Origin: Hemicordylus capensis | Lineage: Eukaryota; Chordata; Lepidosauria; Squamata; Cordylidae | DNA: 64,000 nt | Direction of reading: 5' to 3' | Assembly: GCF_027244095.1 (NCBI RefSeq) | Contig: NC_069657.1 | Coordinates: forward strand, 134,001-198,000 | Shown here: positions 1 to 10,487 of the stretch, piece after piece | Position numbering within the stretch: the stretch's first letter is position 1 | Layout of the letters: the number at the start of each line of letters is the position of its first letter | Made by a program: the position numbers and the translations under genes | Notes under the pieces: model-generated | Told to the model about the DNA's origin: nothing | The model's database searches: none | Seen by the model: only the letters and a program-made list of their open reading frames with translations

Positions 1-358
1 AAAGCGCTCCTGGCCACTGCCTCAACCTGAGAAACCAAGGAGAACTTTGGGTCCAGGAGCACACCCAAACTACATACCTGATCTTTCAGTGGAAGTGTAA
101 CCCTACCAGAACAGACAGATCTAAACCATATTTTGGGCCCCAACTCCCCACACTCAGTACCTCCGTCTTATTTGGATTCAACTTCAGTTTGTTATCCTTC
201 ATCCAGCCTATTACCACCTCCAAGCAGGCATTTAGAGAAAATATGCCATTTCCTGATGAGGTTGACATGGAGAAATAGATCTGGGTGTCATCAGCTTATT
301 GATAACACTCAGCACCAAACCTCCCGACAATCTCTCCCAGCAGTTTCATGTATTTTAT
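1..358 (-). mobile_element. L2-clade LINE fragment (reverse-transcriptase segment)
   Basis: Reverse-strand translation gives CLEVVIGWMKDNKLKLNP followed by KTEVL, the segment after the RT active site in L2-clade LINEs. The same stretch occurs in the longer L2 copy near 52.80-53.16 kb, so the two can be aligned base by base. The element runs off the left edge toward its 3' end. On the right it stops abruptly against a CR1 copy. Confidence 0.8.
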
Positions 359-802
359 TTTCACTTTCTACACACCATGCATGATTTTATAGACCTCTAT
401 CATGTCTCCCCGCAGCCATCTTTTTTCTAAACTAAAAAGCCCCAGGTGTTGTAGTCTTGCCTCGTAAGAAAGGTGCTCCAGGGCCCTGATCATCTTGGTT
501 GCCCTCTTCTGCACCTTTTCCTGTTCTACAATGTCCTTCTTTAGATGTGGTGACCAGAACTGTACACAGTACACCAGGTGTGGCCACACCATCGTTTTGT
601 ATAAGGGCATTATAATATTAGCTGTTTAATTTTCAATCCCCTTCCTAATGATCCCTAGAATGGAATTGGCCTTTTTCACAGCTGCCGCACATTGAGTCGA
701 CACTTTCAACGAGCTGTCCACCACAACCCCAAGATCCCTCTCCTGGTCAGTCACCAACAGCTCAGATCCCATCTACGTATACTTGAAGTTTGTTTGTTTC
801 AG

Positions 803-1299
803 TGTAGCTGATACAGCTACACTGGCTGCCGATATGTTTCCGGGCAAAATGCAAAGTGCTGGTTATTACCTTTAAAGCCCTGAACGGCTTAGGTCCTAGT
901 TATCTAAGAGAGCGCCTTCTTTTACATGATCCCCACCGTACATTAAGGTCATCTGAGGAGGTCTGTCTCCAGTTGCCACCAGTTCGTCTGGTGGTGATGC
1001 AGAGGTGGGCCTTTTCTGTAGCTGCTCCTGGGCTATGGAATGCACTCCCGGCAGAAATTCGTAATTTGAGATCATTGCTGTCCTTCAAGAGAGCCCTTAA
1101 AACATACTTATTTGGCCTGGCCTTCCAGAGTTTTAAATGATTAATTGTTTTAAACTGTTGCCCTAATTTTCAGGGCTTTTATCTGTTTCATTGGTTTTAT
1201 TGTGTTTTAATAGTTCGATTTTAATTGTTAATTTGTTTTAATTGTTTTTATCATGTTGTGAACTGCCCTGAGCCATTCTGGAAGGGCAGTATATAAATC

Positions 1300-1300
<1 letters not shown>
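803..1300 (+). mobile_element. L2-clade LINE 3' end inserted in the CR1
   Basis: An open stretch at 856-1140 reads FKALNGLGPSYLRERL and later APGLWNALPAEIR, the C-terminus of L2 ORF2. It is followed by an AT-rich 3' tail that ends in the common squamate terminus 'ctgagccattctggaagg' and a dinucleotide run. Because the flanking CR1 is continuous on either side, this L2 arrived after the CR1. Confidence 0.85.

Positions 1301-1301
<1 letters not shown>

Positions 1302-1343
<42 letters not shown>
1302..1343. repeat. (AC)n microsatellite at the L2 tail
   Basis: An uninterrupted AC run of about 21 units forms the 3' tail of the L2 insertion, probably grown from its short tail repeat. Confidence 0.95.
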
Positions 1344-1345
<2 letters not shown>

Positions 1346-2876
1346 ATCAAATTTATACTTTTTGTTGCCTTCTCACCCAGTTTAGAAGGATCCTTTTGGA
1401 GCGCCTCACAATCTGTTTTGGATTTTACTACCCAAAAGAGTTTGGTATCATCTGCAAATTTGGCTACCTCGCTGCTTACCCCTATTTCTAGATCATTTAT
1501 GTTTGAGGCAAGATTTACCTTAGTAGAAGCCATGCTGGTTCTCCCCCAGCAGGGCCTGTTCTTCTATGTGCTTTACAATTTTATCCTTGAGGATGCTCTC
1601 CATCAGTTTGCCTGGAACAGACGTTAAGCTAACTGGCCTATAACTTCCTGGATTGCACCTAGATCCCTTTTTGAAAACTGATGTTACATTTGCTTTCCAG
1701 TCCTCCAGTACAGAGCCTGATTGTAGGGATAAGTTATATATTTTTGCAAGGAGGGTGGCAATTTCACATTTGAGTTCTTTGAAGACACTTGGATGGATGC
1801 CATCCGGCCCTAGCAGTTTACTCGTTTTCCATTTTTCCAGACTGTTTATAACACCATCTCTTGTCACTCGTATCTGACTCAGTTCTTTAGCCTCCATCCC
1901 CGAAAAGCCTGTTTCAGGAACAGGTATATGCTCAGTATTCTCTGTCATGAAGACGGATGCAAAGAACTAATTTAGTTTCTCTGCAACCTCTGAATCCTCC
2001 TTAATAATCCCCTTCACTCCCCCATTGTCTAATGATCCAACTGCCTCCCTGGGTTTTCTGCATCGGATGTATTTAAAGATTTTTTTGTTTTTCCCCTTGA
2101 TGCTTTTAGCTAAATGTTCCTGAAACTCTCTTTTCACCTCTCTTATTGTCACCTTGCATTTCTTTGGCCATAGTTTGTGTTCCTTTCTCCTCTCTTCAAT
2201 TGGACTGGCCTTCCAATTTCGGAAGAAAGTCTTCCCTTTTATGCGTTCCTTGATGCTTCTTGTTATCCATGCTGGCATCCTCCTGGACTTAGTGGTACCT
2301 TTCCTCCTTTTGGGTATACAATCTAATTGGGCTTCTAGTATTGTGGTTTTGAGTAAACTCCATGCATTCTGGGGCGAAGTGACTCTCCTGATTTTCCCTT
2401 TCAGCTTTCTTTTCACCATACTCCTCATTTTGGAGAAGTTTCCTCTTCTGAACTTCAAAGTGTCTGTGTTAGACTTCCTTGGTGATTCTCTCCCCACATG
2501 TATGCTGAATTTGATCACACTATGGTCACTGTTCCCTAAGAGGTTGATGCCACTGACATCCCACACCAGGTCTTGGGTGCCACTCAGGATTAATTCCAAG
2601 GTTGCCTTCTCTCTGGTTGGTTCCAAGACCAACTGTCTAGGGCACAGTCATTCAGCGCTTCTAGAAATTTGACTTCTTTGTCATTACCTGACTGTGAATT
2701 TACCCAGTCTGTGTGTGGGTAATTGAAGTCACCCATGATTACAGCCCTGCCTCTCCTTGACGCCTCCCTGATTTCCTGCTGCAACTCCCAGTCACTGTCA
2801 GCGTTTTGATCCGGAGAGCGATAGGACGTCCCCAGTAGCACATTCCCTTTCAGGCCTTGTATTGTCACCCACAGGT

Positions 2877-3030
2877 AGGGATGTGCAAACAGGTTTAACT
2901 CTGAACCTGTTAGAGGTCGAACCGGTTTGGTTCAACCATTCTTGATCGAACCAACCCTTCCCCCCGCCTCCATTTGGTCTGACCCCGGACTGAACACCCC
3001 CTGAAGTTCGGGGGTCGAGCTTTAAATCAT

Positions 3031-3077
<47 letters not shown>

Positions 3078-3275
3078 ATTTTACTCTGCTCAGGGGAGTT
3101 CCTGGAGGTGGCAGTGGGGGGTCCCATGGAGGCCCCCCTCCCCCTGCTGGCCTTCGAAATGACCCCTAGCCTGGTTTGGGTGCTCTTTGGCCGGTTTTCA
3201 GCCTTCACCCAGTGGCCCGGTGGCCATGCAGAGGCCATGTGCACAGGTGATTAAAACATCTTCCCTTGTTCACCC
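2877..3275. repeat. Unclassified interspersed repeat with (AC)n at 3035-3076
   Basis: It begins with 'agggatgtgcaaacagg' and carries several gaaccggttt-like half-palindromes. The CR1 homology to its left stops exactly where it starts, and a second, separate CR1 begins on its right. A related start ('agggatgtccacggaacc') occurs at about 21.66 kb, so this is a family. No protein homology is visible. A non-autonomous DNA element is the likeliest reading, but I cannot name it. Confidence 0.5.
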
Positions 3276-5265
3276 AGTTCCTCAGCTGCTAAACCTGAAA
3301 AACTCAATTCTGGAGAGGGTATATGGTCAATATCCTCCGCCATGAAGACAATGCAAAGAACTCTTTCAGCTTCTCTGCAATCTCCTTATCCTTCTTAATA
3401 ATCCCTTTCATCTAAGGGTCCAACTCCCTCCCGGCAGGTTTTCTACTTCTGATATATATAAAGAAGTGTTTGTTATTCTCCTTGACACTTCCAGCTATAA
3501 GCTCCTCAGACCCTCTCTTTGCATCACTTATTGTGTCCTTGCATTTCTTTTGCCAGAGTTTATGGTCCTTCCTGTTCTCTTCATTTGGGCAGGACTTCCA
3601 TCTTCTGAAGGAAGTCTTCTTCCCTTCTATAGCTTCCCTGACTGTACTTGTTAGCCACACTGGCATCCTCCTGAACTTGGTGGTCCCTTTCCTCCTTCTT
3701 GGTGTACATTCCAACTGTGCTTCTAGTACTGTGGTTTTAAATAAGTTCCCTGCTTTCTGGAGTGATTTGACCCTGCTGCCTTTCAATTTCTTTCTTACCC
3801 TGTTGCCTCATTTTTGAGAGGTTTCCTCTTCTGAAGTTCAATGCATCTGTGTTGGCCTTGCCTGGCAATTCTCCACTTGCATATATGCTGAATTGGGTCA
3901 CACTATGATCACTGCTACCCAATGGTTCTACAACTCTGACATCTCACACCAGGTCCTGGGCACCACACAGGATTAAATCCAAAGCTGCCATCTCTCTGGC
4001 TGGTTCAGCGACTAACTGTTCTAAGGCACAGTCATTTAGCACATCTAGAAATTTGGACTCTCTCTCATTATCTGAATGTGAATTTACTCAGTCTATGTGT
4101 GGGTAGTTGAAGTCACCCATTATTACTGCCCTCTCTCTCTTTGATGCCTCTCTTATTTGTTTCTCCAACTCCAGGTCACTCTCAGCGCTTTGATCTGGAG
4201 GGCGATAGCACATCCCTAGTAACACATCTCCTTTCAGTCCTCCTAATGTTACCCATAATGACTCTGTGGCCCACCTAGGTTTTCTAGCTTGTTGGAATCT
4301 ATCCCTTCTTTGATATGCGGTGCCACTCCTCCCCCAACCCTCCCCTCCTTGTCCCTCCTATAGAGTTTATATCCAGGAATAATCGTGTCCCACTGGTTTG
4401 CACCATTCCACCAGGTTTCTGTTACACCCACTATATCTATGTTTTCATTAGTAACCAAGCACTCCAGCTCACCCATCTTGGCTCAGAGGCTTCTGGCATT
4501 GGTATACTACAGACGCCTATATGCGGGGCCCCTCACCTGGTGCTGGTGTGTGCTATCCCGCTTTCCATCATTTGACCTATTTGGCAACCAGTCCTGTGTT
4601 TCCTTCTGCTCAACTCCTGGCTCTACTCTGTCCCCTTCCGGTTTATCCGAAACATGTTCACCTTCACACCTTAGGGGATTCTGCCAGCTGAAGCAGATGC
4701 CACCCTGTTCCCGCCAGCAACCCCCCAGGTCTCATTTTAAAAGCTGCTCTGCAACCTTCTTGATTTTTAGTGCCGGCAGTCTGGTTCCATCTTGGTTCAA
4801 GTGGAGCCCGACCCTTTTGTACAAGCTTCGCTTCCCCCAAACTGTATCCCAGCGCCTAATGAATCTAAACCCCTCCTCCCGGCACCACCATCTCATCCAT
4901 GCATTGAGACCCCTCAGCTCCGCCTGTCTCGCTGTCCCTGTGCATGGAACAGGCAGCACTTCAGAGAAAGCTACCCTGAGGGTCTTGGACTTCAGTATGC
5001 TACCTATCAGCCTAAATTTGGCATCCAGGACCTCCTGCCTGCATTTCCTAATGTCGTTGGTGCCAACATGCACCACGACAGCAGTCTCCTCCTCCCCAGC
5101 ACTGCCCAACAACCTACCTAGACACAGTGTGATGGCTGCTACCTTCACACCAGGCAGGCAAGTCACCATGTGGTCAACACGCGGGTCACAGACCCATCTC
5201 TCTATGCCCCTGATGATCGAATGATCCACTACTAAGAGGCCCCCACCCCCTGGAGGAGAATCCTC
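3276..5265 (-). mobile_element. CR1-clade LINE, ORF2 N-terminal part and ORF1
   Basis: On the minus strand the right part (4732-5260) encodes the CR1 ORF1 esterase-like domain, with [17 protein letters not shown] and VVVHVGTNDIRKC. This is the GDS-type Ser position and the GTND block, although here the nucleophile block reads VDHS where the fuller copy has VGDS. The left part encodes endonuclease and linker segments of ORF2 (LECLVTNENIDIVGVTETWW near 4.44 kb). The RT and 3' end are absent. It is interrupted by several frameshifts and stops. Confidence 0.8.
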
Positions 5266-5269
5266 TGTG

Positions 5270-5645
5270 TGAGCGGATATGTTTAGCCTGGAGAAAAGAA
5301 GACTGGCGGGGGGTGGGGGGGGGCATGATAGCAATTTATGGCAACTCTTCAGGTATTTTGTCACAGAGGAGAGGTCAAAGACTTGGCCTCTGCAAGACGA
5401 GGTCTTGTGGGCTTGAGTTACAGGAGGTTGAGTTACAGGAGGAGATTCCAGCTGAAGAGTAACAGAAGCCGCTTAGTAGGTTGACAAGGGAGTCCATCTG
5501 GTGGGGGGGTGGGGGGTGGGCTCGCCCTTGCCGGAGGAGGCCTTCCGGCAACCACCTGTTGTTGGGGCTGCTCTTGCATTTTCCCTGCCTCAAGCAGGGG
5601 TGGGACTAGATGGCCTCCAAGGCCCCCTCCTGTGCTATTCTAAGG
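5270..5645 (+). mobile_element. CR1 3' end of a different subfamily
   Basis: The plus strand reads 'tttagcctggagaaaagaag', then an internal 'gagattccagctgaa', and ends near 'gggactagatggcctcc', the order of landmarks in the 3' end of bird- and reptile-type CR1. It is degraded and lies back-to-back with the 5' part of the preceding minus-strand CR1. Confidence 0.65.
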
Positions 5646-7515
5646 AAGATGAACTAAACATCCCAAAGAGTAGCCCCCCAGCCAGCTCTCTCTGCTCATT
5701 AAGAAAGACTCTTGCATGAGGTTAAGCAGCATTGCTCCTGGGGCAAAAGCCACCCAGAGAACCTTACTCAGAAAGAACTGGAAACCAGCTCAGCTCTGGG
5801 ATCAAATTACGTTGAAATGTTTGAATACATTTTTAAGTCTAGTAGTTCCAGCAAGAACCTTCCTGACCTTTAATGTTGTAACCTGATTAATATCACTCCA
5901 CAGGTCAGTCATACAAACCCCATCAGATAGGTAGGCAAGTTGGTTTTTTAATTGTTCACCTTTGTATACGGTCCCAAACCTCCATCTCTGGGTGGTCCCC
6001 AATAACATTAAACAGAGCAAAAATAAAGACCTGGAAACGATTCAAACCCACCGTCCAGTTAAGATGTTGGGGTGAGATTCTCCAAGGCATGTTGTCCGCA
6101 AGAGGGTCCCAGGCTTCTGCTTGGAGTCCTGCTGGAGTGGGCTGGCAGCTGCCCCTCGGAAGGGAGGGATCTGCCCACTTTCAGGCACCGCGAGAGTCAC
6201 AGGACCCCGAAGTCTCCGGCCAGTGGTGTGGGGGGGGGAGGGGCAGGGGGAGGCCCCACAACACCTGCACTGAGCAATGTGGCATGCCGGGGGGGGGGGG
6301 CAGGGCTAGCATGGCAGCTCTTTGGTCCCCATGGAGGGGGGGGGGAGGCAAGGGCATGGAGTGGGTGCTGCGCCAGCCTGGCTCGCCCCTGGTGGCCACC
6401 TGGCTTCTAGTGCCAGAGGGGCGGGTGGGCTCCTCCCTGCGCTTCCCCTGCCCCAGCGTGGCTGGCAGCACTCGGCCCGGCAGCAGATGTGAAGGCATCC
6501 CTAGAGAAGGGGGTGGCACTGGCCGGCCAGGCTGGGGGGCAAAAGCAGGACTGAGCCAAGTGCTCCGAGGAGGAGGAGGAGGAGGAGAGTCAGAGAGCGC
6601 TTGACTGGGGCTATTCCAAGATGGCTCAAGGGTGGAATTAACAAGGGGGAGGCATCTGGCCTCACTTTACAATCATTTTTAAAACCAGTTCAGATAAAAA
6701 CACAAGACTTTTTAGAAAATGCCATTAACACTGCACGGTTGGGGACTGGGGGCACCCTTGGAGCAGGGAACCCTTGGCCAGGCGGTGGAAGAGAAGAGCG
6801 CTGCCTGGCCAGCCCCTCCCCCTGCCGGGGGCTCTCCGTCTCCGAGGCCTCAGGCCGAGACGGGCCACCCCCAGCCCTGCTCCAGCCGGAGATCCTTCTG
6901 AACTGGAGAGTGAGCCGCCGGGGCCTTCGGCGTGCAGAGGAGAAGCAGGTGCTGCTGAAATCCCCCCAAGTCCTCCACTGCTGACCTTCGGAGGCACCCC
7001 CCTGGTTGCTCTCCAGGACCCAGAGGCCCCCAGGGCGGAGTCTTTCCTGACCTTGCCCTGTCATGAGTGAACGGAGAGGTGGGGGCTGTGATGTCAAAGT
7101 CATGGCTGCCTCCCTTGGGTCCATATGCAACAACCCGATCCAATGGTCAGAGATGGAACTGAGCCTATGAGACACCTTTGTGACTTCCTGACGTGGGTGA
7201 GGTTCTACATTTACGTCCAAGGAAAAACTGAGGGCAGAAAGGACATGACCGTATATCAGCAGGATGGGGGCATGACCACAAAGGTCCCTGCCTGTTTTTC
7301 CTGTGACAGACCCTTTGAAGTAGATTTTTGACAAAAATAGCTAATATTGAAGATGCAAATATACCTGCGATCAATTTGTGTAATTCTTACAGAAATTGAT
7401 AGTCCGAGGCTAACTGACCAATTGGTCTATATCTCAAGGGGATGCTGATTTAGTTTGGCCAATCAATGCTAAAACAAGCAAAGGAACAAATTTGAGGGGG
7501 GTGATGCAAAGATCA
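5646..7515. other. Intergenic stretch without recognisable gene
   Basis: GC-rich DNA with many G or C runs (for example near 6.29 and 6.34 kb) and an AT-richer patch at 5.80-6.06 kb. Open frames of 100-214 codons here have the low-complexity Gly/Pro/Arg composition expected from GC-rich noncoding DNA and show no splice-linked conservation with anything I know. I see no gene. Confidence 0.55.
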
Positions 7516-7542
7516 GGAAGGAAGGAAGGAAGGAAGGAAGGG
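7516..7542. repeat. (GGAA)n microsatellite
   Basis: Six to seven tandem GGAA units in otherwise unique intergenic DNA. Confidence 0.9.
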
Positions 7543-7557
7543 TGGGTGCATTCAGCG

Positions 7558-7660
7558 TAGGGCCTTCCCGGTTCCACCTAAGCAGGATCTAAAACTGAGC
7601 AGACAACAAAAAACCTGTGAGCGCAGGAATGTGGGCACACCTCCGAGGGAACACTCTGGA
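7558..7660. mobile_element. Degraded hAT-type non-autonomous element end
   Basis: It carries 'ggccttcccggttccacc', 'aggatctaaaa' and 'cctgtgagcgca', and ends at 'gagggaacactctg'. The same order of blocks recurs at 42.84-42.93 kb. The terminal 'agggaacactc' resembles the inverted terminus of the hAT MITE at 8.38-8.51 kb, which suggests a shared transposase source. Confidence 0.5.
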
Positions 7661-8383
7661 CCACCCCCAGGAGAAGCACATCGTCGCCTAACTAGAGGGC
7701 ATCACCCACCCCCGCCTACTGCTCTCCATCCAAGGGGGGGGCACACAGCTTCCCTGCATTCGCCTCCTTCCTACAAGCCCCACCACATTCGCCTTCCAGG
7801 GGCTGGACACAAGGTGGTCCTGCTGCTGCTGAGCCTCTGAGCCCTTCTACCCTACTGGTGTGACCCTCTTATGCCTACTGCAACCCCGGCAGAAGCCGAC
7901 ACAAGGAGTGGTGATGGCTTCTCGTTTTAGAGGCCATTTGGTCAGCGCCGTCCAGCTTCTGATCGGCTGCTGCTCTACGTTGCAGGCCCCAGAAGACTCT
8001 GCTGCAGATCTCCCACTGAAACACATGGACAAGATCAAACTGCTCCTTGGAAAATGCACAGGACTTTCCTCTCTCGCACAACCCCGGTTCCTGTTCTGGA
8101 AAGCTGGGGCCCCCCAGCGCCTCCAAGGCGGAGAGCAGCCTCTTCTCCAGGAACCCTTCCCTGCTGACCCAGCCTGCGAGCATCTGAGTCCAGAAGGCCC
8201 CTTTCCCAAGACCGACAGCGTTGCAAAATCCTGGCTCAGGGCTGCACAACTCAGATGTCCTGGTGGGCTGGGAGCACCCACAACCTGGCATGCAGGGGCC
8301 AAGGTCAAATTTTCAGCACATTATTACATTAAAATTAAACATATTATTAGTTACTTGGGGATCTATTTCCCCTGTCAATTGAC
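7661..8383. other. Intergenic stretch, nothing recognised
   Basis: Unique-looking DNA between two transposon remnants. It has overlapping open frames on both strands at 7.85-8.47 kb, but neither codon composition nor any motif supports a gene. Confidence 0.5.
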
Positions 8384-8513
8384 CACTGTTCCCTCTAACA
8401 GGGATTCCCAGATGTTGACTACAACTCCCAGCATCCCCAGCTGCAGTGGCCTTTGGGGGTTACAGGAGTTGTAGTCAACAGCATCTGGGAAATCCCTGCG
8501 AGAGGGAACACTG
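8384..8513. mobile_element. Palindromic hAT-type MITE with 8-bp target duplication
   Basis: The left arm, from 8384 ('cactgttccctctaacagg' then 'actacaactcccagc'), is the inverted copy of the right arm ending at 8513 ('gagggaacactg'). The arms are about 45 bp and nearly identical, so the element folds into a hairpin. The flanks are caattgac (8376-8383) and caatggac (8514-8521), 7 of 8 bases alike. That is the 8-bp duplication hAT transposases make, and CAGTG-type termini also fit hAT. It has no coding capacity. Confidence 0.85.
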
Positions 8514-9689
8514 CAATGGACCCACAGTTTTAACCAAGGGTAGTGGCCAGAGAAGAGGTCCTGTCCCTGCTCAGTCAGTGGGGCCTCCAGCAGGCATGCC
8601 CAGCCAATGCCCCCAACCAATGCCAAGTCCTCTTCTCTCCCTAAATAGTTGCTGCTTTCAGGCTGCAATCCTAGGCATGTTTCCAGGGGAGCAGGCCTCG
8701 CCATTGAGCACGTTTCGGAGCAAGCATGGACCGAATCTGCCCCCCCCACCCCGGCCCTATGTTGTGCAGGCCTGCGTGTGACTCCTGGCTGGTCTGATGC
8801 CATAGCCCTAAAAGGGCCCCCGTGTGTCTGCTGATACACATCTCAGGCCCAAAGGGGAGTTTTAGCCTTGCCTCTATAAAGAGGGAAAAACCTGGAGGAC
8901 AAAGAGCGGAGTAGCCCTAGGAAATCAAGGAGAAGGGAGAGTCCTTGAAGGGGGTTTTTCCGCCCAGGAGGAGAGACTGCATGCGCATGGATCCTCTCAG
9001 AGGAGTCACTTTGGACACTGCCTCAAGCGCTTCCTTCTTGAGGTGCAGCCTCTGTGGAGCACTCGGTGGCATTCCTTGGACGGAGGCACACAAGTGGCCC
9101 CTGCTTATTGGGCCAAAAAAGCGGCACCTGGGGAAACTCCAACCGCCGTGGGGAGAGCAGCTGGCCCCGTATCCACCCCCCACCCGTGGCTGTTGCTGGG
9201 TGTGGTGTGAGCCCGTCTGAGAGGGGGGCCACGGGCTCATTCCCTGGGGTGCTGGTGGCACAAAGTGGTGCATGCCCATTCCTAATCAAGGTCATTATTA
9301 TTAGCCCCATGGGCCTGTTTGAAAGCCATCAAGGCAAAGTGGCAGTGCAAGCTGACAGGGGCCGAGGCCTGCTTGCTGATGAATCCAGACCAAAGCAGGG
9401 CCCAGAGACTGGTCAGATCACCTGGGACCTGATTTAACCACCAGCACCCATTCTCCAGCACTGGGCTTGAGGGGCCCACAACAGCTCCACCATTGGTCAC
9501 ACATGGGCTGCTGTCCAAGATGCCCCCTATGGCGGCGGGGGGGGGGGAGGCCCTGCCTGCCCAGGGGGCTTTTGGGACCCACCCCAAGGAGAAGTGCCAA
9601 GGCCCCACCTCCCACCCAGAGAGGCCACTCGGAACCCGTCTCTGGCAACCGACATATGCCTGCTCCACAGATGAGCCCGCCAAAGGAGG
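8514..9689. other. Intergenic stretch downstream of CWF19L1
   Basis: GC-rich unique DNA between the MITE and the presumed CWF19L1 polyadenylation site. I see no exon, RNA gene or repeat that I can name. Confidence 0.5.
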
Positions 9690-10487
9690 ACCCAGCGAGA
9701 GAGATCTTTATTTATTAAAGTGTCCTCATTGCAAGAGAAATGTTTGCAGCACCCGCCCCTCCTTCCACACAAGGGCCAAGCTGAGGCCCCCCACCCAGAG
9801 CGGGGTTTTCCACAGGAGCCCCAAGCAGAGGCCACCCAGCCCACTCCGCTTGCTGGAGGCAGGTGCGCCTCCCTGCACCGTGGCCGGGCCCCCCGGCTGC
9901 CCCTGTGACGAAGCTCCCCCCCCCGCAGTGTCCTCCTGTTGCAAGGGCGTCCGGGGTCTTCAGAGGCCAAGTGGGGCTGAAGAGGAGCTCCCCGCAGTCT
10001 CGGGACCCTCCTGGGCAGGACGCACAGAGGGTGGACGTGCCTTGGCCGCCTGGCTCCCTCCACTCGGTCCCTGTCCGCAGACCGCCTTGGCCCTTCCGCT
10101 CCGCACACGGCCACTTGCTCAGACTCCTGCCTGCCCAGAGGCGGCACGCCTTGGCTCTTGGCGAGGGCCCCACGGGGGGCAGCACTGCGGGGGGCGCTCT
10201 CTGCCGGCCAGCCCTCCCGCCTGAAATGGGGCAGGAGGCACCAGCTGCCTCCTCGTGGCCAACTCTCCTGGCAGAGGCCGCCCAGCCGCTCCCAGGGGGC
10301 CACTCCGGGAGCAGGGACCGGATGCAGCCAGAGGAGACCAGCCCCCCCCCCCCGAGAGAGAGGCTGCAGGGAAGGCGGCTGGTGTCAGCAAGGGCCATTG
10401 GGGGGGGGGGGGAGGCGGGCCAGCTGGGCCTTGCTCACGGCTGGACAAGGGCCTTCCCGCCCCGCTGGCTGGCTGGCTGGCGCTGGC
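9690..10487 (-). terminator. CWF19L1: CWF19L1 3' untranslated region and polyadenylation signals
   Basis: Two overlapping AATAAA signals on the minus strand (9716-9711 and 9712-9707) lie about 0.8 kb after the CWF19L1 stop codon. Cleavage would fall near 9690. They are the only clustered canonical signals in this GC-rich stretch, which makes the assignment likely but not proven. Confidence 0.65.

Larger units (their letters stand above)
359..2876 (-). mobile_element. CR1-clade LINE, ORF2 region, split by an L2 insertion
   Basis: On the minus strand this encodes CR1 ORF2 pieces: the end of the endonuclease near 2.6-2.87 kb, the linker, and RT with the GPDGIHP motif near 1.8 kb. The 3' part reads [16 protein letters not shown] near 0.45 kb. 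It matches the fuller copy at 47.8-51.6 kb along its length. The match stops at about 802 and resumes at about 1344; the gap is filled by a plus-strand L2 end. Several stops and frameshifts interrupt the frame, so it is dead. Its 3' untranslated tail is missing, and at 359 it abuts another L2. Confidence 0.85.

Noticed and set aside
856-1140. Possible small gene with KALNGLGPSYLRERL
   Set aside because: This is the C-terminus of L2 LINE ORF2, followed by the standard L2 tail.
1302-3076. CRISPR-like or satellite arrays at the AC-rich stretches
   Set aside because: They are plain dinucleotide microsatellites without spacers.
5646-9689. CHUK or BLOC1S2 exons expected beside CWF19L1
   Set aside because: I looked for kinase or BLOC1S2 peptides on both strands and found none; the stretch contains only repeats and unassigned DNA.
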